The notes under the pieces are model-generated. The model searched no databases, was not told the origin of the DNA, and saw nothing but the letters and a program-made list of their open reading frames with translations. This document shows positions 1-6,849 of a DNA stretch of 12,664 nt, piece after piece. The position numbers and the translations under genes are program-made. Each line of letters starts with the position of its first letter. The stretch's first letter is position 1. This stretch comes from Acidobacteriota bacterium. Its GTDB lineage: Bacteria > Acidobacteriota > Vicinamibacteria > Vicinamibacterales > Vicinamibacteraceae. The stretch is from assembly GCA_023429845.1 (NCBI GenBank), contig JAEZCY010000234.1, positions 1 to 12,664 on the forward strand, given 5' to 3'.

Positions 1-235
1 GTTCGTGGCCTCTGCCGAGGAGCGGACGCGCTTGCGCCACATGTCGCACCTCCGGCTCACCGGGCCGGCGTCGGCAGTGACCGCCGTCGGCGTGATCACG
101 CTCGACGACATCGATGCGGTGCTGGCCGAGGCGTCGGCCGACCTGGTTGGACGCGACGGGGAAATGGCGATCAGCGATGCCCTGAACCGGCTGCGTGCGC
201 TCGAGGCGTCGGCCGACGAAGCGCGGTACGTCTGA
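1..235 (+). CDS. C-terminal fragment of a probable CBS-domain protein
   Basis: The frame is open from base 2 to the TGA at 233-235, with no stop before it, so the gene probably begins outside the window; a GTG at 5 and an ATG at 41 also exist but look internal. The visible 77 residues contain RLRHM followed by VGVITLDDI. This matches the end of a CBS domain, where an R-x-RH strand precedes a G-V-I-T-x-x-D-I strand and helix. CBS domains usually come in pairs and bind adenine nucleotides or act as regulatory modules; what this one is attached to cannot be seen. After the domain come about 40 residues rich in Ala, Asp and Glu, probably a helical tail. It converges on the GH15 gene with only 35 bp between the stops. 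The coding call is fair; the CBS assignment rests on one short motif. Confidence 0.45.
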   Translation, partial: FVASAEERTRLRHMSHLRLTGPASAVTAVGVITLDDIDAVLAEASADLVGRDGEMAISDALNRLRALEASADEARYV

Positions 236-270
236 CGGCCCGCAACACGCGCGTCAGGCCCGGCGCGCAG

Positions 271-2061
271 TCAGACGCGCGGTCGCTCCGCGGCAGGCTT
301 GATCGCGCGCGTCAGGTTCAGCGCGGTGTTCATCAGCCCCAGATGCGAGAAGGCCTGGGGGAAGTTGCCCAGCTGCCGCCGCCGCTCCGGGCAATACTGC
401 TCGGCAAGCAGCCCGACGTCGTTGCGGATCGCCAGCACGCGCTCCAGCGTGGCCCGTGCGTCGTCCGGGCGTCCGGCGAGCGCATACGCGTCGGCCAGCC
501 ACGTCGTGCAGAGGAGGAACGCGCCTTCGCCGTGGGGCAGGCCGTCCACGCCGCTGGTCGTCCGGTAACGATCCACGAACCCGTCCCGCATCAGGTCCGC
601 TTCCACGGCCCGGATGGTGCCGAGCACTCGCGGGTCATCCGCGGGCAGGAAGCCGACCTGAGGGATCACGAGCAGGGCGGCGTCGATCTCGTCGCCGTCG
701 TAGTACTGCACGAAGCTGCCTCGCGCCTGGTTGTAGCCGCGTGCGCAGATCTCTTCGTGGAGCGCGTCACGTAGCGACCGCCAGTGGTCGGCCGGCCCGT
801 CGAGCCCGAACCGCTCGACGTCCTTCACGGCGCGATCGAAGGCCACCCACGCCATCAGCTTCGAGTGCGTGAAGTGACGGCTGGGACCGCGCACCTCCCA
901 GATGCCCTCGTCGGGGTTGGCATACACCTCCTCGAGCCGGGCGAGCAGCTCCTTCTCGATGTGCCAGTCCTCCAGGCCGTTGCGCAGGCCGTGGTGCCGC
1001 GCCAGGTGCAGACAGTCGAGCACTTCACCGAACACGTCGAGCTGGAACTGCGAGTACGCCGCATTGCCGATGCGCACCGGCCGCGAGTCCTCGTACCCGG
1101 GCAGCCACGGCAGTTCCACCTCCGTGAGCCGGCGCTCGCCGCCGAGGCCGTACATCACGTGCAGTTCCGAGCCGCGCCCCGCGACTGCCCGCAGCAGCCA
1201 CTCCCGCCATGCACACGCCTCGTCCACGTAGCCGCAATGCAGCAGGGCCATCAGCGTGAACGTCGCGTCACGCAGCCAGCAATAGCGGTAGTCCCAGTTG
1301 CGGGGGCCGCCCAACTGCTCGGGCAGCGACGTGGTGGGGGCTGCAACGATGCCCCCTGTCGGCGCATACGTGAGCGCCTTGAGCGTGATGAGCGATCGCA
1401 TCACCGCATCCCGATACTCGCCGTCGTAGGTGCAGCGGCTCGCCCATTCCTCCCACCACTCGAGCGTCGCGGCCACCGCGGCCGCGGCATCGATCGGCAG
1501 CGACGACGGCTCGTGCGACGGGTGCCAGTGCATCACGAAGGGCACCTCGTGCCCCTCGCTCACATCGAACTCGCCGACGGTCGTCCAATCCTCGCCATGC
1601 AGCGGCACGGGCGTGCGCAGTTCGAGCGCGTCCGGGCCTCCGATGGCCCGCACACCGTGGCGGTCGCGACGCACCCACGGTGTGATGCTGCCGTAGTCGA
1701 AGCGCACCACCCACTCGCAGCGCATCCGCACGCAGCCGCGGACGCCACGCACCAGGCGTACGAGGTCGGGCTCGCCCGTGCGCACCGGCATGCAGTCGGT
1801 GACGGTCACCGCACCCGCGTCGGTGTCGAATGTCGTCTCGAGGACGAGCGTGTCGCCGACGTAGCGGCGGGAGATGCGCCGGATGTCGCCGACGGGCGCG
1901 ATCTTCCAGCGACCGTGATCAGGAGTACCCAGGAGCGCGGCAAAGCAGGCGCCCGAGTCGAAGCGGGGAAAGCAGAGCCAGTCTATCGATCCGTCCAGGC
2001 CGACGAGGGCCGATGTGTGGCAGTCGCCGATGAGGGCGTAGTCCTCGATGCGCGCGGGCAT
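271..2061 (-). CDS. Glycoside hydrolase family 15 protein (glucoamylase/trehalase type)
   Basis: A 596-residue protein of the usual length for bacterial GH15 enzymes that have an N-terminal beta-sandwich and a C-terminal (alpha/alpha)6 barrel. The start is fixed by the family's typical opening, RIEDYALIGD at residues 4-13, followed by GLDGSIDWLCFPRFDS (21-36). The barrel begins near residue 215 and carries the GH15 signature PRNWDYRYCWLRDA (253-266). By analogy with fungal glucoamylase, the general acid is likely Glu389 in GIWEV and the general base Glu554 in LLAEQY; both are present. No signal peptide is visible, so it should act in the cytoplasm on storage or compatible-solute glucosides. 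Substrate is uncertain: related bacterial proteins include trehalases and glucoamylases, and sequence alone does not decide. It is a single-gene unit with its own promoter immediately upstream and no Shine-Dalgarno sequence. Confidence 0.93.
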   Translation of the reverse strand: MPARIEDYALIGDCHTSALVGLDGSIDWLCFPRFDSGACFAALLGTPDHGRWKIAPVGDIRRISRRYVGDTLVLETTFDTDAGAVTVTDCMPVRTGEPDLVRLVRGVRGCVRMRCEWVVRFDYGSITPWVRRDRHGVRAIGGPDALELRTPVPLHGEDWTTVGEFDVSEGHEVPFVMHWHPSHEPSSLPIDAAAAVAATLEWWEEWASRCTYDGEYRDAVMRSLITLKALTYAPTGGIVAAPTTSLPEQLGGPRNWDYRYCWLRDATFTLMALLHCGYVDEACAWREWLLRAVAGRGSELHVMYGLGGERRLTEVELPWLPGYEDSRPVRIGNAAYSQFQLDVFGEVLDCLHLARHHGLRNGLEDWHIEKELLARLEEVYANPDEGIWEVRGPSRHFTHSKLMAWVAFDRAVKDVERFGLDGPADHWRSLRDALHEEICARGYNQARGSFVQYYDGDEIDAALLVIPQVGFLPADDPRVLGTIRAVEADLMRDGFVDRYRTTSGVDGLPHGEGAFLLCTTWLADAYALAGRPDDARATLERVLAIRNDVGLLAEQYCPERRRQLGNFPQAFSHLGLMNTALNLTRAIKPAAERPRV

Positions 2062-2067
2062 CTGCGC

Positions 2068-2096
2068 AGCATACAGGACGGTGGCGACGCTGTCGG
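2068..2096 (-). promoter_or_regulatory. Probable leaderless promoter of the GH15 gene
   Basis: Read on the minus strand, a CCGACA -35-like hexamer (2091-2096) is followed after 17 bp by TATGCT (2068-2073), a TANNNT -10 element. Only 6 nt (2062-2067) separate the -10 from the ATG at 2061, so transcription should begin at or next to the start codon. There is no purine-rich ribosome site before the ATG, which fits a leaderless mRNA. The -35 matches TTGACA at four of six positions. This is prediction from sequence only. Confidence 0.5.
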
Positions 2097-2249
2097 AACC
2101 GCGGCGTCGAGGCGGGAGGAACCGGTCTGCGAAGGGACGGTACGGCGCTGATCACGCCGGCGAAGAGGAAGGCGTTGGCGGTCGAGAGCCGAACGAGCTC
2201 GACAACTCAGCGGCTGGGATCTGCGCCGTGGCCGTGGTGTTGCGTTTGG

Positions 2250-4208
2250 TCAGAAGCCGAATGTCGCGCGGACCGAGAGCGTGCGCCCGTCCTGCAACAG
2301 CACGTCCTGGCGGAACTCCGCCCCGACCGGGTGGGCGTACGCGGTGTCGAACAGGTTGTAGACCGACGCGGACACCGAGCCCTTGAGCGTTCGCGGTGCG
2401 TATCGCCACGTGAGGTGCGTGAGCGCGTAAGCGCCAGCCGTTGCGTCACGTGGCGTCCACCGCGCGGACACGTACTGCCAGTCCGCGGCAAGTGTCGCAG
2501 CACGGCTCCACAGGGGCGTCTCGAGACGGAACGTGCCGAGCCGTCCCGGCGAGTTGGACAGCGCCGCGAGCGTCTCCTGCTCGTGGGTACGCTGGAGTGC
2601 GAGGCTGCCGCGCATGACGACGCCGCTCGTCCAACGACGCTCTGCTTCGAACTCGGCGCCGTGGGCACGAACCTGGGCCCCGTTGTCGTGCCTGAGGAAG
2701 CCGTCGTGCTCGTACTGCGAGATCAGCCGGCGGATGCGCGTCACGTAGAGCGCGGCCGAGAGCCTCAGCCCGCCCTTGACATAGCGCTCGGCCACGAACT
2801 CGCCCGTTCGCAGCGACTCGGGCCGCAACTCCGGGTTGGCCAGATGCATGCCCTGCACGTAGTAGCGTTCGTAAGCGTTTGGCGCGCGATAGGCGCTGCC
2901 ATACAGCAGCTTGAGAGACGTGTCTGCGTCGGGACGCGCGATCAGGGCGAGGCGCGGATGCGCACTCCACCCGTCGAGCGTCCAGAAGTCAGCCCTGACG
3001 CCCACCGTGGCGGTCAGGATACGGGTGAGCCGGACCTCGTCCTGCGCGTAGAGCCCGAACTGACGCGACCGACGGCTGTCGTCGACCGGGCCGTCGCCGC
3101 GGTCGATGGTCTGCAGTTGCCGGAGGTGCTGCCGGAACTCGCTGCCCGCCGTGAGGCGATGACGTGCGGTCAGCGCCCGTGTCATCGTGACCTCGCCACC
3201 GAGCCAGTCGCCCTTGCTGCGCTCGCTGACCACATCGTCTCCGAGCGCGTACACGCCTTCGTAGTGCAAGCGATCGTACGCGGCACGCGCGGTCAGCTCC
3301 GTTGCCCGTGCCTGCCCGCGCCAGGTGGCCGCGATCCAGGAGCGATTGTCGATGGTCTGCGTGCGCGGATCGCTCAGCGCCGTGTCCCATGCGCCCGTCG
3401 GCAGGTGCTTCGTGCGGTCCAGGTGCGCGCTTTCGAACGAGAGGCCGCGCACCCGCGCCGATGCGAACACCGACGTGGCGCGGTCGCCGTCGGCGCCGCG
3501 GCTGATGCCGGGACCCGACTCCGGATCGTCGTACTCGGGAAACCGGAGCAGTGTTGCGCCAGCGCTCGTCATGTGCGTGACCGAGAGCAGCAGGTCCCGG
3601 CCCGAGCCGTTGCTCGCCCCATAAGAACCGCGGGCGCGCCACGTGCCGAGGCTGGCGCTCTCGAGGGCGCCCTCGACACCGGTCATGCCGTCTCCGCGCC
3701 TGGTCATCACGTTCACGACGGCAAAGAACGCATTCGTTCCGTACAACGCCGAACCGGGGCCCCGGATGATCTCGATGCGCTCCACCAGGGCCATGTCGAT
3801 GGGGAAGTCGGAGCCGATGCCCATCGAGTCGTACACGTTGTCGTTGAGCCGATGTCCATCCACGAGCAGGAGAATTCGGTTGTTGTAGTCGGTAGGACGG
3901 CCGAAGCCGCGCACGCCGAGATAGGTGTAGTTGCGGTCGTACGTGACGTAGAAGCCGCGCGTGGCGCGCAGCGCGTCGGCCAGGGTCCGCCAGCCGTACG
4001 TGGCGATCTCCGCGGCGGTGACGATGGTGACCGAGGATGGCGCCTCGGTCACGAGTTGCTCCCGCTTGGCTGCACTCGACACCGTATCGACCGGAATGGT
4101 CATCAGCTCGTCGAGCGACCGCTGCGACAGTGCGGGCGCCGGTTGCGCGAGCGCGAGGCCCGGCGACAGCAGGGCAAGGGCAAGGAGGAACCGCGACACG
4201 TGGCGCAT
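2250..4208 (-). CDS. TonB-dependent receptor (YfiR-linked)
   Basis: A 652-residue outer-membrane receptor. The start at 4208 is chosen because it gives a clean signal peptide (MRHVSRFLLALALL, cleavage near ALA-Q at 22); the frame stays open further upstream but that part overlaps yfiR. The segment SLDELMTIPVDTVSS (31-45) is the usual lead-in of this receptor group. The plug domain runs from about residue 50 to 170, with LGVRGFGRPTDYNN (97-110), LLLVDGHRLND (113-123) and VERIEIIRGPGSALYGTNA (142-160). The rest is beta-barrel, ending in ATFGF with the terminal aromatic residue expected for outer-membrane assembly. It starts 4 bp after the stop of the YfiR-like gene and has no ribosome site of its own, so translation is probably coupled. 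Receptors paired with YfiR proteins are thought to sense or import a ligand for a periplasmic signalling route; the ligand is unknown here. A short barrel of about 480 residues fits this group better than the large SusC type. Confidence 0.93.
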   Translation of the reverse strand: MRHVSRFLLALALLSPGLALAQPAPALSQRSLDELMTIPVDTVSSAAKREQLVTEAPSSVTIVTAAEIATYGWRTLADALRATRGFYVTYDRNYTYLGVRGFGRPTDYNNRILLLVDGHRLNDNVYDSMGIGSDFPIDMALVERIEIIRGPGSALYGTNAFFAVVNVMTRRGDGMTGVEGALESASLGTWRARGSYGASNGSGRDLLLSVTHMTSAGATLLRFPEYDDPESGPGISRGADGDRATSVFASARVRGLSFESAHLDRTKHLPTGAWDTALSDPRTQTIDNRSWIAATWRGQARATELTARAAYDRLHYEGVYALGDDVVSERSKGDWLGGEVTMTRALTARHRLTAGSEFRQHLRQLQTIDRGDGPVDDSRRSRQFGLYAQDEVRLTRILTATVGVRADFWTLDGWSAHPRLALIARPDADTSLKLLYGSAYRAPNAYERYYVQGMHLANPELRPESLRTGEFVAERYVKGGLRLSAALYVTRIRRLISQYEHDGFLRHDNGAQVRAHGAEFEAERRWTSGVVMRGSLALQRTHEQETLAALSNSPGRLGTFRLETPLWSRAATLAADWQYVSARWTPRDATAGAYALTHLTWRYAPRTLKGSVSASVYNLFDTAYAHPVGAEFRQDVLLQDGRTLSVRATFGF

Positions 4209-4212
4209 GACA

Positions 4213-4749
4213 CTAACCAACGATTCTTGCAAGTCGGAGGAGGTGGGAACTGAGGAACAACCCCGCCCGCGACGCGGCGCCGGTGTTGGCGTCGAAGCGG
4301 ATACGTTCGCCGTCCACGTAGATGCCGATGACCAGGCCTGCGTCGCCCATGCCGTTGCCATCACCGATGGTGAGGACCGGCTGCTGACGGACTGCGCGGG
4401 CGAGGGCTCGCGCGGCGCCGCGCTGCGTCCCGGCAAGCACGATCACCGGCGGCAGCGCCTCGGGCAGCCCGGACAGTGTGGGAATCGCCGAGACGACGAC
4501 GGATCGGCCGCCGACCCGCTGACTCGCGGACGCACCGCGCAGCGCGTCGGCGAGCGCGCTGTCGCCGACGACGAGGACGCCGATGGCGGGCGACGACGGC
4601 GCCGGGCGCCACGTGACCAGCCGGAGCATGCTGACGATGGTCGCGGCTTTCAGCTGCCGCTCATCGACGACGCGCCTGGCCTGAGCGACTGATCCGACGG
4701 TGAGAACGAGTGCCAGCGTCAGGGTTAGAGATGTCCGGAGGGCTGACAT
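4213..4749 (-). CDS. YfiR-like periplasmic protein (DUF4154)
   Basis: A 178-residue exported protein if translated from the ATG at 4749; a TTG at 4791 would add 14 residues ahead of an otherwise normal signal peptide (MSALRTSLTLTLALVL, cleavage near AQA at 22-24). The mature part follows the YfiR/DUF4154 pattern: KAATIVSMLRLVTW near the N-terminus, the strand IGVLVVGD, the central VIVLAG strand, PVLTIGD, and the C-terminal RIRFDANTGAASRAGL followed by SSHLLRLARIV. In Pseudomonas aeruginosa, YfiR is a periplasmic inhibitor of the diguanylate cyclase YfiN, relieved by outer-membrane or redox signals. It is the first gene of an operon with the TonB-dependent receptor. Oddly, the mature protein contains no cysteine, whereas P. 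aeruginosa YfiR uses disulfides, so redox control of that kind is not possible here. No cyclase or kinase partner lies in the window. No convincing Shine-Dalgarno or -10 element was found. Confidence 0.82.
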   Translation of the reverse strand: MSALRTSLTLTLALVLTVGSVAQARRVVDERQLKAATIVSMLRLVTWRPAPSSPAIGVLVVGDSALADALRGASASQRVGGRSVVVSAIPTLSGLPEALPPVIVLAGTQRGAARALARAVRQQPVLTIGDGNGMGDAGLVIGIYVDGERIRFDANTGAASRAGLFLSSHLLRLARIVG

Positions 4750-4803
4750 GGAGCAGGTGACCAGGCAACTTGCGCCTGGACGCTCCTTCAATCGGCCGTG
4801 AGA

Positions 4804-4831
4804 TGGACAACTGCAGCGACCGCCGTATAGT
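4804..4831 (+). promoter_or_regulatory. Probable leaderless or near-leaderless promoter of the P1 peptidase
   Basis: TGGACA (4804-4809) and TATAGT (4826-4831) form a good -35/-10 pair with a 16-bp spacer. The ATG of the peptidase gene is only 10 nt beyond the -10 element, so the transcript would have a leader of a few bases at most. No purine-rich ribosome site lies between. It sits in the 92-bp gap shared with the divergent yfiR-like gene. Confidence 0.55.
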
Positions 4832-4841
4832 TCAGCGCATC

Positions 4842-5951
4842 ATGACGTCCACCCGTCGCCACTTCGTGCGCCAGTTCACGGCGGCCGCTCTGGCCGGCGC
4901 CGCCGCGCCCGCCGCCGCGGCAGCCCAGCCGGGCCGCCCGTCCCAGGCCGCGCCAGCCGGTTCGCTCACCGACGTCCCTGGAATCCGGGTGGGCCATGCG
5001 ACGCACCCGGACCGACCGACCGGCTGCACCGCCATCCTGTTCGATGCGCCTGTGACGGCAGGCGCCGATTACGACGGCTCCGCTCCGGGCGAGACGCTCG
5101 GCGTGATGTTGCAGCCCGTCAGTCCCCTCGAGCGCATCCACGGCATCCTCCTCACGGGCGGAGGTCCGATGGGGCTCGAGGCGGTCTCCGGCGTCGTGCG
5201 TCACCTCGAAGCGAAGAAGGTCGGCTACGACTGGGGTATTCCGAATGTGCGCATCCCGATCGTCGTCGGCGCCGTGATCGACGATCTTGCGCTGGGTGAC
5301 GGGCGCATCCGGCCTGACATGGGGATGGCGACGCGCGCGTGCGAGGCCGCGGGTACGGGACCGGTCGCCGAGGGGAACGTGGGCGCCGGTGCGGGCGCGA
5401 CGGTCGGGAAGATGTTCCGCTCGCGAAAGATGAGCGGCATGAAAGGCGGCGTGGGCACCGTGGCCATCCGTTCGGGGGATGTGGTCGTGGCGGCCCTGTG
5501 CGTGGACAACGCCGCAGGCGACGTCCGCGACTGGCGCACCGGACGCATCGTCGCTGGTGCGCGCACGGCCGACGGGCGACAGTTCGTGGACAGCACCGCG
5601 CAGCTGCAGCGCGATCTCGATACGCGGACGCGCGCCGACAGGCGCCTCGACGACCAGCCCTTCCGGGCGACGACGCTGACCGTCATCGCGACCAACGTCG
5701 CGCTCGACAAGACGAGCCTGACCAAGCTCGCCATGATGACCAACACCGGAGCGGCCCGCGCGATCACGCCGTACCACACCAATGGCGACGGCGATCAGGT
5801 GCTCGCCGTGTCCACCAACGCCATCACGCCGTCCGTGTCGCTGACCGCGCTCGGCGCCGTGGCGGGCGACGCCGCCGCGCAGGCGATCCTGCGTGGCGTG
5901 CAGCAGGCCACCGGTGTGCCGGGCTGGCCCGCCGTCGCCGATCTGGGCTAG
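4842..5951 (+). CDS. Tat-exported P1 family peptidase (S58, DmpA/NylC-like Ntn hydrolase)
   Basis: A 369-residue protein. The ATG at 4842 is chosen because it directly precedes a twin-arginine signal (TRRHFVRQF at 4-12, then an Ala-rich hydrophobic run to about residue 28) and follows a promoter. The mature part begins SLTDVPGIRVGHAT (41-54), the standard opening of this family, and continues with TGCTAILFD, LLTGGGPMGLEA (103-114), GNVGAGAGATVGK (178-190) and KGGVGTVAI. Family members self-cleave and use the new N-terminal Thr or Ser as nucleophile, releasing N-terminal amino acids or cleaving amides. Here the likely nucleophile is Thr277 within RATTLTVIATN. The usual residue before it in NylC-type members is Asn; here it is Ala276, so cleavage needs checking. 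Tat export implies folding in the cytoplasm before transport. It converges on the HEAT-like gene with 22 bp between. The natural substrate cannot be inferred. Confidence 0.9.
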   Translation: MTSTRRHFVRQFTAAALAGAAAPAAAAAQPGRPSQAAPAGSLTDVPGIRVGHATHPDRPTGCTAILFDAPVTAGADYDGSAPGETLGVMLQPVSPLERIHGILLTGGGPMGLEAVSGVVRHLEAKKVGYDWGIPNVRIPIVVGAVIDDLALGDGRIRPDMGMATRACEAAGTGPVAEGNVGAGAGATVGKMFRSRKMSGMKGGVGTVAIRSGDVVVAALCVDNAAGDVRDWRTGRIVAGARTADGRQFVDSTAQLQRDLDTRTRADRRLDDQPFRATTLTVIATNVALDKTSLTKLAMMTNTGAARAITPYHTNGDGDQVLAVSTNAITPSVSLTALGAVAGDAAAQAILRGVQQATGVPGWPAVADLG

Positions 5952-5956
5952 GCCGC

Positions 5957-5969
5957 GCGGTCCGACCGC
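5957..5969. terminator. Small hairpin in a convergent gap, possible bidirectional terminator
   Basis: GCGGT-CCG-ACCGC forms a perfect 5-bp stem with a 3-nt loop, between the stops of the convergent P1 peptidase and HEAT-like genes. The position suits a shared terminator, but there is no T-tract on either strand, and such stems arise often in DNA this GC-rich. Confidence 0.22.
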
Positions 5970-5973
5970 ACGC

Positions 5974-6849
5974 TCACGACGTCAACCGCCGCCGCTGTTC
6001 TGCGGTCAGCCATCCATCCTGCACGCCGCCCCGCGCGATGGCCGCTTTCAGTGCCTCCCGGCGCGCGTCGGTGCGGAGCAGGGCGTCCAGCGCCAGCCCG
6101 CGGTTGCGCTCCGTGTACTGCGGCATGTGCGCCAGCAGCGCCTCGGCCGCGCGGTCGTCCTGCAGATCCGCAAGCCCGCCGATCGCGCCCATCTGCAACT
6201 CGGCATCGACGTCGCGCGAGAGGTAGCGGACCAATTGCGTGCCGGCCCGCTCCCACGGCAGCACCGCGAGCATCCGGAGCGCGTCGTATCGCGTCCCGTT
6301 ACGCACGGCGGCATCGTGGCTCATGGCCTCGGCAAGTGCCAGCGCCCGCGACCAGCGGCGCGCGCGCCTGTCGTCCTCGGCCAGCCATGGCGCCATGGCG
6401 TCCTTCGGCCAACGCCCCGCTTGCGAGACGCCCATCACGATGCCGCCGCCGAGCACGACGGCCTGCCAGTCCCGTAGCCGCTCGCCGTCGCCCGGCATCG
6501 ACAGGTCCAGGAGCGCCTTCAGGGCGGCATCGTCGTTCGCGCGACCCGCGGCCACCGCGACCCGCCAGATCCACGGGATGCGTCGATACTCCTCGGCTTC
6601 GTCATCGGCCGGCAGGCCAGCCACGAGCGCCTCGACGACGACTGCGGCCCGTGCAGATGCGTCGCGCGCCAGTGTCTCGCGGGCCTTCTGGTCGATCGAC
6701 GCGTCGAGGAGGGCCGCGGCGATCTGCTGCGGAGGCGCGGTGCTCGCGTCAGGCAACGCGGCGGGTTGCCCGGCCGCGCCGAACGGCAGGCAGAGCATCA
6801 GGGCCGCACGCCAGGCATGCGAGCGGATCGTGGCGACAACGGCACTCAT
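5974..6849 (-). CDS. Exported HEAT-like repeat protein, partner of the haem dehydrogenase
   Basis: A 291-residue protein I do not recognise by name. It has an N-terminal hydrophobic stretch (about residues 13-27, ending GAAGQ) that looks like a signal peptide; Cys20 is not in a lipobox. The rest is helical and Ala/Leu/Arg-rich. The clearest HEAT-type segments are in the C-terminal half: YDALRMLAVLPW (188-199), the ELQMGAIGGLADLQDDRAAE stretch (217-236) and RGLALDALLRTD (250-261). The start is secure: its ATG shares the ATGA with the stop of the upstream gene, and GAGGAG lies 9 nt before it. It is therefore translated with the large haem protein and probably acts with it in the periplasm, perhaps as a scaffold. 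That role is inference from coupling; no catalytic motif is visible. Confidence 0.78.
   Translation of the reverse strand: MSAVVATIRSHAWRAALMLCLPFGAAGQPAALPDASTAPPQQIAAALLDASIDQKARETLARDASARAAVVVEALVAGLPADDEAEEYRRIPWIWRVAVAAGRANDDAALKALLDLSMPGDGERLRDWQAVVLGGGIVMGVSQAGRWPKDAMAPWLAEDDRRARRWSRALALAEAMSHDAAVRNGTRYDALRMLAVLPWERAGTQLVRYLSRDVDAELQMGAIGGLADLQDDRAAEALLAHMPQYTERNRGLALDALLRTDARREALKAAIARGGVQDGWLTAEQRRRLTS

Noticed and set aside
249..280. GCGCGTC/GACGCGC dyad between the CBS-fragment and GH15 stops
   Set aside because: The 18-nt loop and missing T-tract make it a poor terminator, and one arm lies inside the GH15 coding sequence.
784..2151. Long open frame (about 455 codons) antisense to the GH15 gene
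   Set aside because: It lies on the complement of a gene with complete GH15 motifs, its translation is Arg/Ala/His-rich with no domain, and such frames are common in DNA of this GC content.
2181..2203. GTCGAG/CTCGAC dyad downstream of the receptor gene
   Set aside because: A 6-bp stem with an 11-nt loop and no T-tract; expected by chance in GC-rich sequence.
2175..4253. Long open frame (about 690 codons) antisense to the TonB-dependent receptor
   Set aside because: The receptor on the other strand has a signal peptide, plug motifs and a terminal aromatic residue; the antisense product shows low-complexity composition and no recognisable domain.
4209..4436. Upstream extension of the receptor start to 4436
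   Set aside because: It would overlap most of the yfiR-like gene and bury a normal signal peptide 76 residues inside the protein.
4750..4791. TTG start for the YfiR-like gene at 4791
   Set aside because: It places 14 extra residues before a complete signal peptide; the AAGGAG at 4783-4788 is downstream of that TTG and too far from the ATG at 4749 to serve it.
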